A stretch of 64,000 bases of DNA. It comes from JAHELQ01 sp964491915. GTDB taxonomy: Bacteria; Acidobacteriota; Aminicenantia; UBA2199. The notes beneath the pieces were generated by a model. The model worked only from the letters and a program-made list of their open reading frames with translations, was not told the origin of the DNA and did no database searches. Location: assembly GCA_964491915.1 (NCBI GenBank), contig CAZBHS010000023.1, positions 1-64,000 on the forward strand, in the 5' to 3' direction. Below are positions 8,601-15,265 of the stretch, in pieces (position 1 is the stretch's first letter; each line of letters starts with the position of its first letter). A program made the position numbers and the translations under genes.

Positions 8601-10312
8601 AATTCAAAATCCAGGAGATCGCCACAAACGAACCGGCGTCGTCGCCGGAGAAGATTCGGGAACTCATCGATTCGTTTGTCAGGCCCTTCAACCTGTCCCG
8701 GCCGCCGCTTCTAAGGGCCGCCGCGGTGCGGTTGCCGGACCAGCGGAATCTCCTGCTCTTCGATACTCATCACATCGTTTCCGACGGTTCTTCCCGGGCG
8801 GTGCTGATGGAAGAATTTGTGCGCATTCATAGCGGCGAAGAACTCCCGCCCTTGCGGCTCCATTACAAAGATTTTTCCGTGTGGCAAAACCGGATGTTCG
8901 CCTGCGGCCGTATCCGGCAACAAGAGCAATACTGGATGAATGTGTTTGCCGGGGAGCTACCGGTTCTGGATATGCCCACAGATTTTCCCAGACCTCCGGT
9001 GTTTTTGTTTGAAGGAACCAATCACGATTTCCGATTGGATGCCGGTCAGAGCGAGCAATTCATACTCCTATGCCGGGAGCGGGGCGCCACATTGTTCATG
9101 GGATTGATGGCGATGTTCAATCTCCTGCTTTACAAATACTCCGGGCAGGAGGACATTGTGGTGGGCACCGGTATCGCCGGCCGTCATCACGCTGATTTGC
9201 AGCATATTGTGGGCATGTTTGTCAATTCATTGGCCCTACGATGCCGCCCTCGCCCCCAAAAGACATTCTCGGAACTTCTCGATGAGGTGAAAAATCATGC
9301 GCTTCAGGCATTTGAAAACCAGGATGTGCAATTCGAAGATTTAGTGGATAAGCTCAACCTTCCCCGCGACCCCTCGCGAAACCCCCTGTTCTCAGCCACT
9401 CTGGTGTTGCAGAATTTCGAGCGGTCGGAGCGGAAGCTCGAAGGCGCGGAGGTATCACGCTTCGAATACGAAAATCGCGCCGCCAAAGTGGATCTGGCTC
9501 TCTTTGCCCAGGAGGGCGGCGGTCAATTGTTTTTCAGTTTTGAATACTGCACCCGCCTGTTCAAACCAACGACGATCCGGCGAATGGCCGGGGGGTTGAA
9601 GCATTTAATCATCCAGGCTCTGGAGCGGCCCGACGCCCGTATCGGCGCTTTCGATTGTGTGAGTCCTGAAGAAAAAAAACAACTATTACTAGACATCGAT
9701 GGCGAAGCTGGATTCGTCCCAACAGAGAAAACTCTTCACCAACTCTGGCGAGAGCGGGTGGACGAACATCCTCATAGGATAGCGTTAATGGATGAAAGTC
9801 GCCAATTCACCTTTGCCGAAGTAGAGAGCGAAGCCCGGCGAATAGCCTGTTATTTGCGGCGCAATGGAGTGGACGATGGAATGCCGGTGGGGATCCTTTT
9901 GGATAGTTCGCCTGAATTGGCGATGGCCATGTTGGCTGTACTGGCGGCAGGCGGCGCTTATGTGCCGATGGATCCTTCCACTCCGGAAGAGCGGCTGCGA
10001 ATGATGATAGACGACGCCGCCATCGGCATCGTCCTCTCACGGAAGCGTTGGATTCGCACCCTCAATCGCTTGCAATGGGATTGCCCCGGTTTTTATACCT
10101 TCTTGTGCCTGGACAGCCGCGATATTTTGGCGGAGGAGGAGGCTGAACAGAGCGTCATGATGGACGAAAAACTCTGGCAATACATCGGCGAGCAAGCGGA
10201 CGACGATATCGCCGCCGGCGGTTGGGTCAGCAGTTACACCGGTAAACCCTTGAGCTCATTGGAGATGGAAGAATTCGGGGATAACGCTTTCAAGAAATTG
10301 CAGCCGCTCTGA
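2630..10312 (+). CDS. NRPS, 5' part: half-C, A, PCP, C, A(Asp), PCP, C, A (N-terminal part) and start of methyltransferase; ends at an in-frame TGA
   Basis: Domains in order: the C-terminal half of a condensation domain without HHxxxDG (about 2650-3360); A1 (about 3400-4900; YIIYTSGTTGDPKG at 3850); PCP1 (GGHSLNA near 5035); C2 (HHIISDG near 5617); A2 (about 6590-8070; YVIYTSGTTGRPKG near 7024); PCP2 (GGHSLRA near 8200); C3 (HHIVSDG near 8767); and the N-terminal part of A3 up to motif a2 (GGAYVPMDP near 9952), followed by the start of a methyltransferase (GGWVSSYTGKP). Manual alignment gives A1 code DGSSVAEVTK and A2 code DLSKVGHIGK, the latter nearly identical to the known aspartate code. 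The GTG at 2630 follows GGAGG; a TTG at 2615 is an alternative without an RBS. The TGA at 10310 is followed, in the same frame, by the rest of the protein, so this is one interrupted gene. Confidence 0.92.
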   Translation: MIGIKKFDEAREYWLKKLAELPDFSPLAADFPSADSSQISATRFQLDSALASRLEQMGKGNHLSVYIILQTAFKILLSAFTDRDDLVVVSPVYDSNIRDYNRVVLLRDRLDASLTFKEFLLRVRATVLEGYRHQYYPVEKLLDLLDVSVESPLFSFGFLHGVIHRRSFVLDFCRENPRHVTVECNTDGNGLYLEIFCDAGRFSTGTIRSFMDSFIYILRQAAEQPTIGIRQIQFMDDHVKERVLRGFNDTGSQYPQDRTLQRLLRETSERHRDRIALWGWSDHSAGRESVSYGELSRKAASLTRRLHAAGAGDTSVVGLLLEPSVEMIVAILGVLGAGCAYLPMDPAFPQSRIDFMCRDSAVDAVVAQPCFEPLVPGDCTCWFVDPCRDIEDEAPAAECAGSATDLAYIIYTSGTTGDPKGVQVEHRGVVNYIVWRIETYEVSVDDVSLQPLSYCFDGFVSNMYTPLLSGGLLVMAPEKDRLDFAALARLVERRRVTNVSLVPGLFAALLDYATPGQLRSLRFVVLAGEAARKRLLGRIKTELPGLCLINEYGPTEASVTAAAQVGVDGEPEIIGRPIANTTIYILDRQLKPVPPGAAGQLFICGDGLARSYVNSPSLTARKFLPAPHDITGSNNGERMYASGDLARFRADGRIQLLGRTDLQVKIRGHRIELEEIENRLAMLEMVQEAVVVARKDENGDQYICAYLVAGDGARLDMDSIRRELEAHLPAYMIPRFLMAVEKIERTVAGKVNRRALPEPQLLAGQSFVGPTGHTETVLVDIWGQILNISPDLLGIDADFFTIGGHSLNATRMVSLIHKELGATVTLAEIFEARTIRRLAEVASPRIQSQAFQAVQAAEEREYYELSPAQKRLFVLQQLELHSIAYNMPEVMELQEEPDSKRLEQVFRQLILRHESLRTGFATVAGYPVQQVRERVEFAIERFQLQTSGASDADAVNSWIKDTVKKFVRPFDLEQPPLLRVGLVTAGEKRPVLLVDMHHIISDGVSMGILTEEFLRLMEGEALSPLRLQYKDYSQWLASPRQEEAAARQRDFWVQRFSDQIPVLRLPLDFTRPQVQDFSGDVVPFIFDETVAAQLKELARQTDATLYMVLLALFNILLFKLSLQEDIVVGTPLAGRRHADLERMIGMFVNTLALRNFPKGEISFVDFLSNVRTRTLEAFENQEYQFEELVEQLSLRRDISRNPLFDVLFSMQHLERAGGDGGGPDAGARESEGLTFHSSKFDLTFSAVERDEQIFCRMTYALRLFKRDTIETWIRYFTTIVRGVCEEPNLPIKNIDVLDNAGRKQWLDTLSSPATAFPEGKPVYRLLLDQIAESPRRVAVSQPSAGLYITFDQLGRICESGARALKAKGVCRGDIVAFMCEPGADIAAGIFSILSSGASFLPIDPLMPAERVRYILNDSGASLLLSQQGAGMEFADDIPIAYIDDFSVAEAQDSIGARDTRSYDPVYVIYTSGTTGRPKGVRLLQRNLVNYISWFAGTLGLGCDDRSLPVSSFAYDLGYSALFPAICSGGRLTMVSKEEYMEPGTLLDIIVRERISYLKLTPSFFAAIRRHPDFGPDRCRHIRWIVLGGEAIVPADVESAWGQCPHLRFMNHYGPTEATIGAVARVLHQADMQYYSGRPTIGRPVDNTFACVVDAYGNVLPPGIPGELCLAGAGLAAGYLNRPELTAQSFTPLPAAGQTRVYHTGDLAVMEENGEIRFLGRKDHQVKIRGFRVEPAEVEAVLLRHPRVKEAAVLALTHQNEPFLAAYVVAAEPELTRYLEERLPDYMIPAVFVRLDSLPLTANGKLDRGALPAPDFSTGTMASAPETGTEQRLLQIWSEVLGVETQSIGIDDDFFRIGGHSLRATIMISKIQAELGVRIPLAEVFKTPTIKELARIVSVSDKEFYDSIRPADPKPYYPQSSAQKRMFFLDQFEEIGVSYNMPFVLEVPGQLDIQSFQHTLDTLIERHETLRTSFGLMDGEPVQCVQEPGAIQFKIQEIATNEPASSPEKIRELIDSFVRPFNLSRPPLLRAAAVRLPDQRNLLLFDTHHIVSDGSSRAVLMEEFVRIHSGEELPPLRLHYKDFSVWQNRMFACGRIRQQEQYWMNVFAGELPVLDMPTDFPRPPVFLFEGTNHDFRLDAGQSEQFILLCRERGATLFMGLMAMFNLLLYKYSGQEDIVVGTGIAGRHHADLQHIVGMFVNSLALRCRPRPQKTFSELLDEVKNHALQAFENQDVQFEDLVDKLNLPRDPSRNPLFSATLVLQNFERSERKLEGAEVSRFEYENRAAKVDLALFAQEGGGQLFFSFEYCTRLFKPTTIRRMAGGLKHLIIQALERPDARIGAFDCVSPEEKKQLLLDIDGEAGFVPTEKTLHQLWRERVDEHPHRIALMDESRQFTFAEVESEARRIACYLRRNGVDDGMPVGILLDSSPELAMAMLAVLAAGGAYVPMDPSTPEERLRMMIDDAAIGIVLSRKRWIRTLNRLQWDCPGFYTFLCLDSRDILAEEEAEQSVMMDEKLWQYIGEQADDDIAAGGWVSSYTGKPLSSLEMEEFGDNAFKKLQPL

Positions 10313-10336
10313 AAGCCGCAGACCCGTGTGCTGTAG
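10310..10336 (+). pseudogene. Two in-frame stop codons inside the NRPS methyltransferase motif I
   Basis: Reading the NRPS frame through gives LQPL-TGA-KPQTRVL-TAG-IGCSSGYTMYR. Related A-MT domains have a continuous stretch of the form LxPLLKPxxRVLEIGCGSGxTMY, so the TGA sits at an unconserved or Leu position and the TAG exactly at the conserved Glu before the SAM-binding glycines. There is no length change and no frameshift: both stops are explicable by single base substitutions (for example TTA to TGA and GAG to TAG). The other two frames across this stretch do not align to the family. Either the synthetase is inactivated, or the stops are read through or recoded, or the assembly has errors here. 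Confidence 0.85.
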
Positions 10337-10360
10337 ATCGGCTGCTCCTCCGGTTACACT

Positions 10361-13171
10361 ATGTACAGGGTGGCTCGCCGGGTCAAACGTTATGTAGGCA
10401 CGGATCTCTCCTCCGTCATCATTGACCGCAACCGGCAACGGGTCGAGGAGGAACACATCGGGAACATCGAACTCCTATGCCTGGCGGCCCATGAGATCGG
10501 CCGATTGGCGGAGCAAACCTTTGATTTGATTATTTTCAACTCCGTGATTCAGTCCTTCCACGGCCATAATTATCTACGGCGGGTCCTGGGGCAGGCTCTG
10601 CAATTATTGGACCGCAAGGGAACGCTGTTCATCGGCGATGTGATGGACCAGGACATGAAAATAGACCTGAAGCGGGACCTTCTGGAGTATCGGAGACTCC
10701 ATGGCAGCGAGCCTGGGATCAAAACCAAGACCGACGTCTCCGAAGAATTATTCGTGTCCCGCGGCTTTTTTGCCGATTGGCGGGCAAGCGAGCCCGCCGT
10801 TCTGGCAATCGAATTCTCCTCCAAGATCCACACCGTCGAAAACGAGCTCACCCGCTTCCGCTACGATGCCGTCGTCACAGTGGACAAAGACGCAGTAGAG
10901 CGGGATGCGACGCTGCATCGCCGCAAGCGTCAACATGATCTCAGGGCGCTGGAAGAGGAAGCTCTCGATGAGAGTGTGCTCCGGCACGCGTCTCCGTCCC
11001 AGGCGGCGTATATGATCTTTACCTCCGGCACAACAGGCCTCCCCAAGGGAATTGTGATCCGGCAGCGAAACATCGTGAATTATTGTCTCTGGCGGCGGGA
11101 TTTTTATCGGTTTACCCAGGACGATTGCGCCCTTCAGTTGATCTCGCCGGCGTTCGACGGTTTTGCCGCAAACCTCTATCCGGCCCTTCTGGCCGGCGGG
11201 AAGGTGGTGATGATCCACCGGGATTTCCGCCTGGATTACCATCATATCGCAGCTCAAATCCAACGGAAGCGGGTCACCCATTTCAGTGTGGTGCCCGCCA
11301 TGTACAGGGAGCTCCTGGAGTGCGCGGCGCCGGGCCAATTGGCTTCGGTCCGGTTGGCGGTGTTGGCGGCCGAAGGGGCCGGCGAAGCCCTCTTCGACTT
11401 GCATGAAGCCGGGGCATCCCATATCGCCCTGGCCAACGAATACGGGTCGACGGAAAACGCGGTGGCCACCACAGCCTATGTCGGCGCCGACCGACAGACT
11501 ATGGGGATAATCGGCAAACCGGTGGCTTTTAATCACTGTTTGGTCCTGGCAAACGATTTATCCCTTCTGCCGGTTGGAGTGGCGGGAGAGCTAGCGGTCT
11601 TGGGCGGCAGTCTGGGGAGCGGTTATTTGAACCGGCCGGAATTGACTGTGGATCGTTTTGTCGCCTGTCCCTTCTCCCCCGGGCAGGTCATGTATCGCAC
11701 CGGCGACCGGGTGAGACTGTTGGAAGACGGCAATCTTGAATTTATCGGCCGTATGGATACCCAGATCAAAATCCGGGGCTTCCGGGTGGAGCTGGACGGG
11801 ATCGAGAGGCGATTGATGGCTCATGATAATGTACGCGGCGCTGTGGTGGTGCCTGTCGGCAGTGGTGAATCCCTCGCTCTGGCAGCCTATGTCGAATCGA
11901 CGGACTCATCGCTGAAAGACTATCTGTCCCGCTTTTTACCCGATTACATGATACCCTCTTTTATTGTATTGATGGACGCGCTACCCAGAACCGCTTCAGG
12001 CAAAATCGACCGCAAGGCATTGCCGCGGCCGGGAGCGGACGCCGCGGCGTCCGGCGAGGAGATCGTGCCCGGCAGTCTGGAAGATCGGATGCGGGCGGTG
12101 TGGGCCGGAGTGTTGGGGATCGACGCCGCTTCGATCTCTATTTATGCCAGCTTTTTTGACCTGGGAGGCAATTCTCTCAAGGCCACTGCTCTGCAACGAA
12201 GCATCCAGGCGGAATTCAATGTAAAAATTCCCCTGGCTGAACTATTCAAGACTCCCACCATTGAAAATCTCACAGAATGCCTCGATGAGGGAGATAACGA
12301 TTCCTTCGCCGGCGACGACCCGCAACTGGAGCGTCTGAAACGCCAGGCCCGAAGCGCCGGCAACCTATTTCTCATTCACGCCGGCAGCGGCGAGGTGGAC
12401 GGCTATGCCGAGTTTTGCAGCCACCTGGCTCCGGCCTTTGCTTGTTGGGGGATCAAAGGGGAAAAACCAACGGCCCACGCCCCCTTCAATATCACCATCG
12501 AGGCGTTGGCAACAGCTTATACCCAAAAAATTCTCACCCTTCAACCCCGGGGCCCATATTATTTGTTCGGTTGGTGCATCGGCGGCACCATCGTGTTTGA
12601 AATCGCCTGTCAATTGGAACAAATGGGCAAGGAGGTGGCGATGGCGGCCATTGTCAACGCCCGTCCGCCGGATGAAGCGGCGGCCGCGTCGGTGAGTCCC
12701 TTTACAGTGACAGGAGAACGGGACTGGCTGGAGCGGGCGGTTCCCCACCTCGCTCCAGAGAATACCATTCGAGAAGCAAAAAATATCGGGGAACTATGGA
12801 CTATGATCGCCGGTTTAGTCGAGCGTCAACAAGATGGGGTTCTGCATTTGAAGCAAAAGATCCCCCCCTCTCTGGCCCAGGCCATTCCCAATTTCGACAC
12901 CCTCGAATGCGGGCCGCTGCTTGATTATTTCAATCTGGGCCGCAGTCTCTCGCAGGCGCGGCTGTTGTATGTGCCGCCGCGACAGCTCGAGGCGCCGGTC
13001 TCCTTTTTCCAGGTTCAGGACGGTTTCGGAGCCCCCTGGGAAGGATGGCAGAAACATTGCCGGAAGCCGGTGCAGGGGTTCGAGGTGAGGGGCGATCATT
13101 TTTCAGTGTTCAAGAAACCCTATGCCGAGGAATTGGCCCGGCTATTTGGGAAACTTGTTCAACGTTTATAA
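10361..13171 (+). CDS. NRPS, 3' part: methyltransferase, A3 (C-terminal part), PCP, thioesterase
   Basis: In-frame continuation of the upstream NRPS after the stops at 10310 and 10334. The ATG at 10361 is the first Met and would cut off SAM motif I. Order: class I methyltransferase (RYVGTDLSS, FDLIIFNSVIQSF; to about 10900), adenylation core from motif a3 onward (MIFTSGTTGLPKG near 11011, NEYGSTEN near 11437, MYRTGDR near 11689, SGKIDRKALP near 11997), PCP3 (GGNSLKA near 12163) and a type I thioesterase (about 12350-13150). The methyltransferase is thus inserted between adenylation motifs a2 and a3. The manual A3 code is DGASVAEVAK, close to A1. The thioesterase has GWCIGG instead of GxSxG, Asn instead of the usual Asp (AIVNARPP) and a C-terminal GDHFSVF that supplies His. 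It is the last NRPS gene before a terminator. Confidence 0.9.
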   Translation: MYRVARRVKRYVGTDLSSVIIDRNRQRVEEEHIGNIELLCLAAHEIGRLAEQTFDLIIFNSVIQSFHGHNYLRRVLGQALQLLDRKGTLFIGDVMDQDMKIDLKRDLLEYRRLHGSEPGIKTKTDVSEELFVSRGFFADWRASEPAVLAIEFSSKIHTVENELTRFRYDAVVTVDKDAVERDATLHRRKRQHDLRALEEEALDESVLRHASPSQAAYMIFTSGTTGLPKGIVIRQRNIVNYCLWRRDFYRFTQDDCALQLISPAFDGFAANLYPALLAGGKVVMIHRDFRLDYHHIAAQIQRKRVTHFSVVPAMYRELLECAAPGQLASVRLAVLAAEGAGEALFDLHEAGASHIALANEYGSTENAVATTAYVGADRQTMGIIGKPVAFNHCLVLANDLSLLPVGVAGELAVLGGSLGSGYLNRPELTVDRFVACPFSPGQVMYRTGDRVRLLEDGNLEFIGRMDTQIKIRGFRVELDGIERRLMAHDNVRGAVVVPVGSGESLALAAYVESTDSSLKDYLSRFLPDYMIPSFIVLMDALPRTASGKIDRKALPRPGADAAASGEEIVPGSLEDRMRAVWAGVLGIDAASISIYASFFDLGGNSLKATALQRSIQAEFNVKIPLAELFKTPTIENLTECLDEGDNDSFAGDDPQLERLKRQARSAGNLFLIHAGSGEVDGYAEFCSHLAPAFACWGIKGEKPTAHAPFNITIEALATAYTQKILTLQPRGPYYLFGWCIGGTIVFEIACQLEQMGKEVAMAAIVNARPPDEAAAASVSPFTVTGERDWLERAVPHLAPENTIREAKNIGELWTMIAGLVERQQDGVLHLKQKIPPSLAQAIPNFDTLECGPLLDYFNLGRSLSQARLLYVPPRQLEAPVSFFQVQDGFGAPWEGWQKHCRKPVQGFEVRGDHFSVFKKPYAEELARLFGKLVQRL

Positions 13172-13692
13172 AGGAGATTTTTTCAGTACTATGATTGAGG
13201 GGCGTTGTTTTTTGCAAAGGAGGCGATGATAGACACAGGCGGGTAAAGTAAAATTTCTGATCAATGTTTAGCTAACAATGGCGTTGGGAACACCAGGATA
13301 ATGGTATTTGGCGCCGGATGGCTTGTCTCATCCGGGTGTTCTCTGCGCCATTTTTTTATTTAGAAAAAATCTGAAATAACTCGAGCTTAGCCTGGACTTT
13401 TTATTCGAAAAGTTCCGGGTCCCGCGGGAGCTCTAACCAATCAGTGTACAAACGTGTTTTTTTTGGCTATACTTTGCCGGATGAGGGGAACCGGAGACAC
13501 CGCATAATGCGTCGCACTTTGTTAAAAGTCCATTTTATAGGATAATACTCATTAAATGTGAATTATTGAGGATAAAGGGTCCCAGGTAGGAATGTTTTGG
13601 ATTGCGGCAATGATGAGGTTTACTTTTTTAGTGCGATAGGAGACATGAATAAAACCGTTACAAAAAGCAGATAGCTTAATTTCATCGGAACG
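13172..13692. other. Intergenic region after the NRPS genes
   Basis: About 520 bases without a convincing gene. It holds the terminator at 13277-13357. Two very short reading frames with Shine-Dalgarno-like sequences occur just after the NRPS stop (starting at about 13191 and 13226), but they encode only 12 and 6 residues and are not called. The AT-rich part from 13360 to 13690 presumably contains the promoter of the AraC-type gene. No clear consensus pair was found in it. Confidence 0.6.
13277..13357 (+). terminator. Long compound rho-independent terminator of the NRPS operon
   Basis: Nested complementary arms are visible: AATGGCG (13277-13283) with CGCCATT (13346-13352); GGGAACACC with GGTGTTCTC (one G-T pair) inside; and CCGGATG/CATCCGG as an inner hairpin around GCTTGTCT. 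A run of seven T follows at 13351. This is a textbook intrinsic terminator about 105 bases after the NRPS stop codon. Confidence 0.85.
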
Positions 13693-14055
13693 ATGACGAA
13701 AAAAATAGAAAAAGATTTCCTTTGCAACCGAGCGGTTGAGTACATCCTTATGCAACCGGTAGAGAATTTGGCTAACCTGACTGTGGCGGAAATCGCCAGG
13801 CATCTGGATGTCAGCCATTCGTATTTAGCCAGAAAGTTTAAGGCAGAGAGAGATTTTCCTTTAAGGGAATATTTATTTAGGGAAAAAATGGTTCGTTCTG
13901 TTTTTTTACTTCAGAAAGAAACAAATATGACCGTCAGGGATCTGGCCAGAACAATGGGATTTTTTGACGCAGAGTACTTTGCATACTTGTTTAAGCAGCA
14001 CTTCGGAGTTTCGCCGGGGAGGTACAGAATGTGCAAGAAAATAAAAATACAATGA
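13693..14055 (+). CDS. Short AraC-type DNA-binding regulator
   Basis: A 120-residue protein made almost only of an AraC/XylS double helix-turn-helix domain. The first HTH is around LTVAEIARHLDVSHSYLARKF and the second ends in the family signature GFFDAEYFAYLFKQHFGVSPGRYR. There is no room for a ligand-binding or dimerisation domain. It lies directly after the NRPS terminator and is followed by a paralogue with the same layout, so the pair may be local regulators of the peptide locus. That link rests on position only. Confidence 0.85.
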   Translation: MTKKIEKDFLCNRAVEYILMQPVENLANLTVAEIARHLDVSHSYLARKFKAERDFPLREYLFREKMVRSVFLLQKETNMTVRDLARTMGFFDAEYFAYLFKQHFGVSPGRYRMCKKIKIQ

Positions 14056-14300
14056 CTGTTATGAGTAGAATGCTTTTGGGGATACTGAAAAAACTGAACC
14101 GCGCGAAACGCCTTGATAATTGGCGGTCTTGCTTCGGCGGCGATAGGCGTGGAGATGCCGGCATGTTTACAGCCTTATCAAACAGAGGTGTTGCCGGCGG
14201 CGGTTATTTATTTTTGGTTCATTTTTTTCACGGTACAAACTCTTTTAGAAGTGTGTTATTTTTTCTAATGTCAGGCAATGATATCTATTTATTGGCGGCA

Positions 14301-14693
14301 ATGAAATCAAGTGCTCAGAATCTAATGAAAAAAAGGAAACTATCTGATCGTGTCATAGAATATATTCTATCCTGCGATAACAAAGATATAGCCTCGCTGA
14401 CTATCAAACAGGTAGCCAATACCTTTGCGGTGAGCCAATCCTTTTTGTATAGGAAATTCAAGTCCGAAAAGTATTTTTCATTGGGTGAATTCCTGTTGAA
14501 GGAAAAAATGTTCCGGGCAGCCAACCTACTTCTCGAGAACCAGAAACTGCCTGTAAAAGTGATAACGGAAATGATCGGCTTCTCCACCTCCGACTATTTC
14601 ATCCGGGTCTTCAAAAAACACTATGGCGTCTGCCCCAACCTCTACCGCAAGTGTAAACAGCGGGACTCGCGAAAAGAATCCCAGATCGATTAA
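14301..14693 (+). CDS. Second short AraC-type DNA-binding regulator
   Basis: About 130 residues forming a stand-alone AraC double HTH (IASLTIKQVANTFAVSQSFLYRKF, then MIGFSTSDYFIRVFKKHYGVCPNLYRKC). It is clearly paralogous to the gene at 13693. The frame is open back to 14031, but the extra N-terminal sequence has no family similarity and overlaps the upstream gene, so the ATG at 14301 is preferred. The C-terminal tail is basic and polar. Target genes are unknown; proximity suggests the NRPS locus. Confidence 0.8.
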   Translation: MKSSAQNLMKKRKLSDRVIEYILSCDNKDIASLTIKQVANTFAVSQSFLYRKFKSEKYFSLGEFLLKEKMFRAANLLLENQKLPVKVITEMIGFSTSDYFIRVFKKHYGVCPNLYRKCKQRDSRKESQID

Positions 14694-15265
14694 GCGTCCT
14701 TTAGCGCAATGTCCGCGAAATTCAACAATAATTGGGGATTGTGAATCTCCGGATGAAATTGGCAGGAGTAAAGAGGTAAGTCCTTGTGGCGGATGGCCTC
14801 GACGCGGCAAGCGTCTGAATAGGCCAACCGCGCAAAACCATCGGGCATGGTGATGGAATCGTGGTGGTTCTGAGCCGCCAAAAAACGGGAAGGGAACCCG
14901 GAAAAAATTGGATCCTCCCCATCCACAGTCACGTAAAAATCCCCCACTTCCTTCTCCACGCCGCGCAGGATCTCCGAACCATACAGGCGTCCAAGCACAT
15001 GGTGTCCGGCGCAAATCCCAAACACCGGGACCCCGGCCGTCTCGATCCATCTAAAATAGGGGAGGTGGTGGTCCACGATATCATCGCCCCGGGGTGATCC
15101 GGATATGATCACCCCGCGGAATTGCTGTATATCTGTTTTTAATGTTTCCGCATACTCGATTGTCCGGCAATCGTAGCCGCCCCCCGATAGAATTTCTTCG
15201 AGGGGGCGCGTAAATTCTATAATCCCCGGCTCGGCGCTATTGACAATGAGAAAGCAACCGCTCAT
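14690..15265 (-). CDS. Class I glutamine amidotransferase-like protein
   Basis: About 191 residues with the triad-type GATase1 pattern: nucleophile Cys in GICAGHHVLG, and His/Glu in CQFHPEI near the C-terminus. Such stand-alone domains resemble GMP-synthase-type amidotransferases (GuaA N-terminal, YfeJ-like) and hydrolyse glutamine or a gamma-glutamyl bond; the substrate here is not evident. The ATG overlaps the stop of the upstream YgcG-like gene by one base (TGATG at 15263-15267), indicating translational coupling. It is last in the lemA-TPM operon and converges with the AraC gene, with 4 bases of overlap. Confidence 0.85.
   Translation of the reverse strand: MSGCFLIVNSAEPGIIEFTRPLEEILSGGGYDCRTIEYAETLKTDIQQFRGVIISGSPRGDDIVDHHLPYFRWIETAGVPVFGICAGHHVLGRLYGSEILRGVEKEVGDFYVTVDGEDPIFSGFPSRFLAAQNHHDSITMPDGFARLAYSDACRVEAIRHKDLPLYSCQFHPEIHNPQLLLNFADIALKDA

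Noticed and set aside
10310..10312. TGA as a selenocysteine codon
   Set aside because: The position is not a Cys/Sec site in the methyltransferase family, a TAG follows 24 bases later, and no SECIS-like hairpin is evident right after the TGA.
13191..13246. Tiny reading frames with RBS-like sequences just after the NRPS
   Set aside because: They encode 12 and 6 residues with no features of a leader or RiPP peptide; the GGAGG could be chance.
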